In this document: piece after piece, positions 49,757 through 50,146 of the stretch
Numbering within the stretch: the first letter of the stretch is position 1
Layout of the letters: each line of letters begins with the position of its first letter
Assembly: GCA_024640585.1 (NCBI GenBank)
Contig: JAHEEQ010000001.1
Span: forward strand, 1 to 50,146
From: Micrococcales bacterium
Lineage (GTDB): Bacteria > Actinomycetota > Actinomycetes > S36-B12 > UBA5976
Direction of reading: 5' to 3'
Length of the DNA: 50,146 bases
Made by a program: the position numbers and the translations under genes
The notes under the pieces: model-generated
Database searches by the model: none
The model's input: only the letters and a program-made list of their open reading frames with translations
What the model was told of the DNA's origin: nothing

Positions 49757-50146
49757 ATGCTTACTTTCAGTGTCATGGGATTAAAGGGTGGCGTTGGCAA
49801 AACCTCCGTCACTTTGGGTCTAGCTGGGGCAGCGACATTGCGCGGCCTTGCAACATTGGTCGTGGATCTCGACCCACAAGGAAATGCGTCTTCAATTTTG
49901 GCGGCGAAAAAACCTCGCGCGACTGTTGCAGATGTAATTTCAGATCCAACAGTTGAAACTTTAGAACGCGCCCTCACTATTTGTGATTGGGAAATCGAAC
50001 CAGGCGAAGTTGATGTATTGCCATCCACTCCAGACCTTGTTGTGCATGATGCATATAAACCAGATTCATTCCGCCCACGGCTTGCTCGAGCTTTTAAATA
50101 CTTGCAAGGTTATGACTTAGTTTTGTTTGACTGCCCACCTTCACAT
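49757..50146 (+). CDS. ParA/MinD-family ATPase, 3' end cut by the window
   Basis: The frame is open from ATG 49757 to the window end (130 codons). It begins MLTFSVMGLKGGVGKTSVTL, a deviant Walker A (KGGVGKTS), then TLVVDLDPQGNASSIL (Walker A' and switch Asp) and ends at YDLVLFDCPPSH (Walker B). This is the ParA family that moves plasmids, chromosomes or protein complexes on nucleoid or membrane. A ParB gene or other partner would be beyond the edge. No good ribosome site precedes the ATG, so the start may be leaderless or slightly different. Confidence 0.92.
   Translation, partial: MLTFSVMGLKGGVGKTSVTLGLAGAATLRGLATLVVDLDPQGNASSILAAKKPRATVADVISDPTVETLERALTICDWEIEPGEVDVLPSTPDLVVHDAYKPDSFRPRLARAFKYLQGYDLVLFDCPPSH

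Noticed and set aside
49672..50028. 118-aa minus-strand frame at the window end
   Set aside because: Complement of the ParA-like gene, whose Walker motifs are clear.
1..50146. tRNA genes, CRISPR arrays, insertion sequences, prophage genes
   Set aside because: Scanned by eye for T-loop motifs, regular repeats, transposase or phage genes; none was convincing.

Overview
The window looks like chromosomal DNA of a small-genome, AT-rich actinobacterium, probably of the freshwater Nanopelagicales (acI) type. This is inferred from gene content: an MsiK-type carbohydrate ABC transporter without its own ATPase, a BadF-type GlcNAc kinase, Excalibur, NERD, CotH and DUF4956 proteins, many GTG/TTG starts, and very tight packing with 4-21 bp overlaps even between convergent genes. 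No rRNA, tRNA, CRISPR array, insertion sequence or prophage gene was seen.

Region 1 (1-7.6 kb): small or decayed ORFs, two strong terminators, glutamate dehydrogenase, a secreted CHAP amidase, a two-component pair whose kinase has a second degenerate kinase-like half, and two degradative or sensory proteins (SGNH hydrolase, PD40 propeller). Region 2 (7.6-18.7 kb): an amino-sugar catabolic island. It has a binding protein and two permeases, NagA and a SIS-type deaminase/isomerase, a ROK repressor, a GH4 glycosidase, GlcNAc kinase, a cytoplasmic GH84 hexosaminidase and a peroxidase. Together they would import GlcNAc-containing oligosaccharides, split them inside the cell and feed fructose-6-phosphate to glycolysis. 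Tandem tetraloop hairpins with a T-tract sit inside the start of the first permease gene and look like an attenuator.

Region 3 (18.7-32.2 kb): cell-surface biology. There is an SGNH/DUF459 protein facing an acyltransferase, then a secreted Ca-binding-loop protein, a phosphodiester glycosidase with four internal repeats, a DUF4956 membrane protein and a VTC (polyphosphate polymerase-like) protein. These converge on a Lamin-tail protein and a CotH kinase, followed by a class-III aminotransferase and secreted propeller and lipobox-less surface proteins. Region 4 (32.2-42.0 kb): secreted histidine phosphatase, NERD-Excalibur protein, a Wzm/Wzt-like exporter whose ATPase lacks key catalytic residues, a sugar epimerase, Pta-AckA, and a TetR/MmsA divergent pair sharing a perfect palindrome.

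Region 5 (42.1-50.1 kb): the most unusual part. Three secreted FMN-binding-domain proteins and an ApbE flavin transferase form one operon (a candidate extracytosolic flavin electron-transfer system). Next come a 38-residue Cys-rich protein whose promoter carries a CsoR-like copper operator, a VIT/CCC1 metal transporter, and a fusion of a histone-deacetylase-like enzyme to a dual-specificity phosphatase. The window ends with an aldo/keto reductase, an esterase and the start of a ParA-type ATPase cut by the window edge. There is no gene-free stretch above 300 bases apart from the first ~460 bases, which hold only one doubtful ORF.
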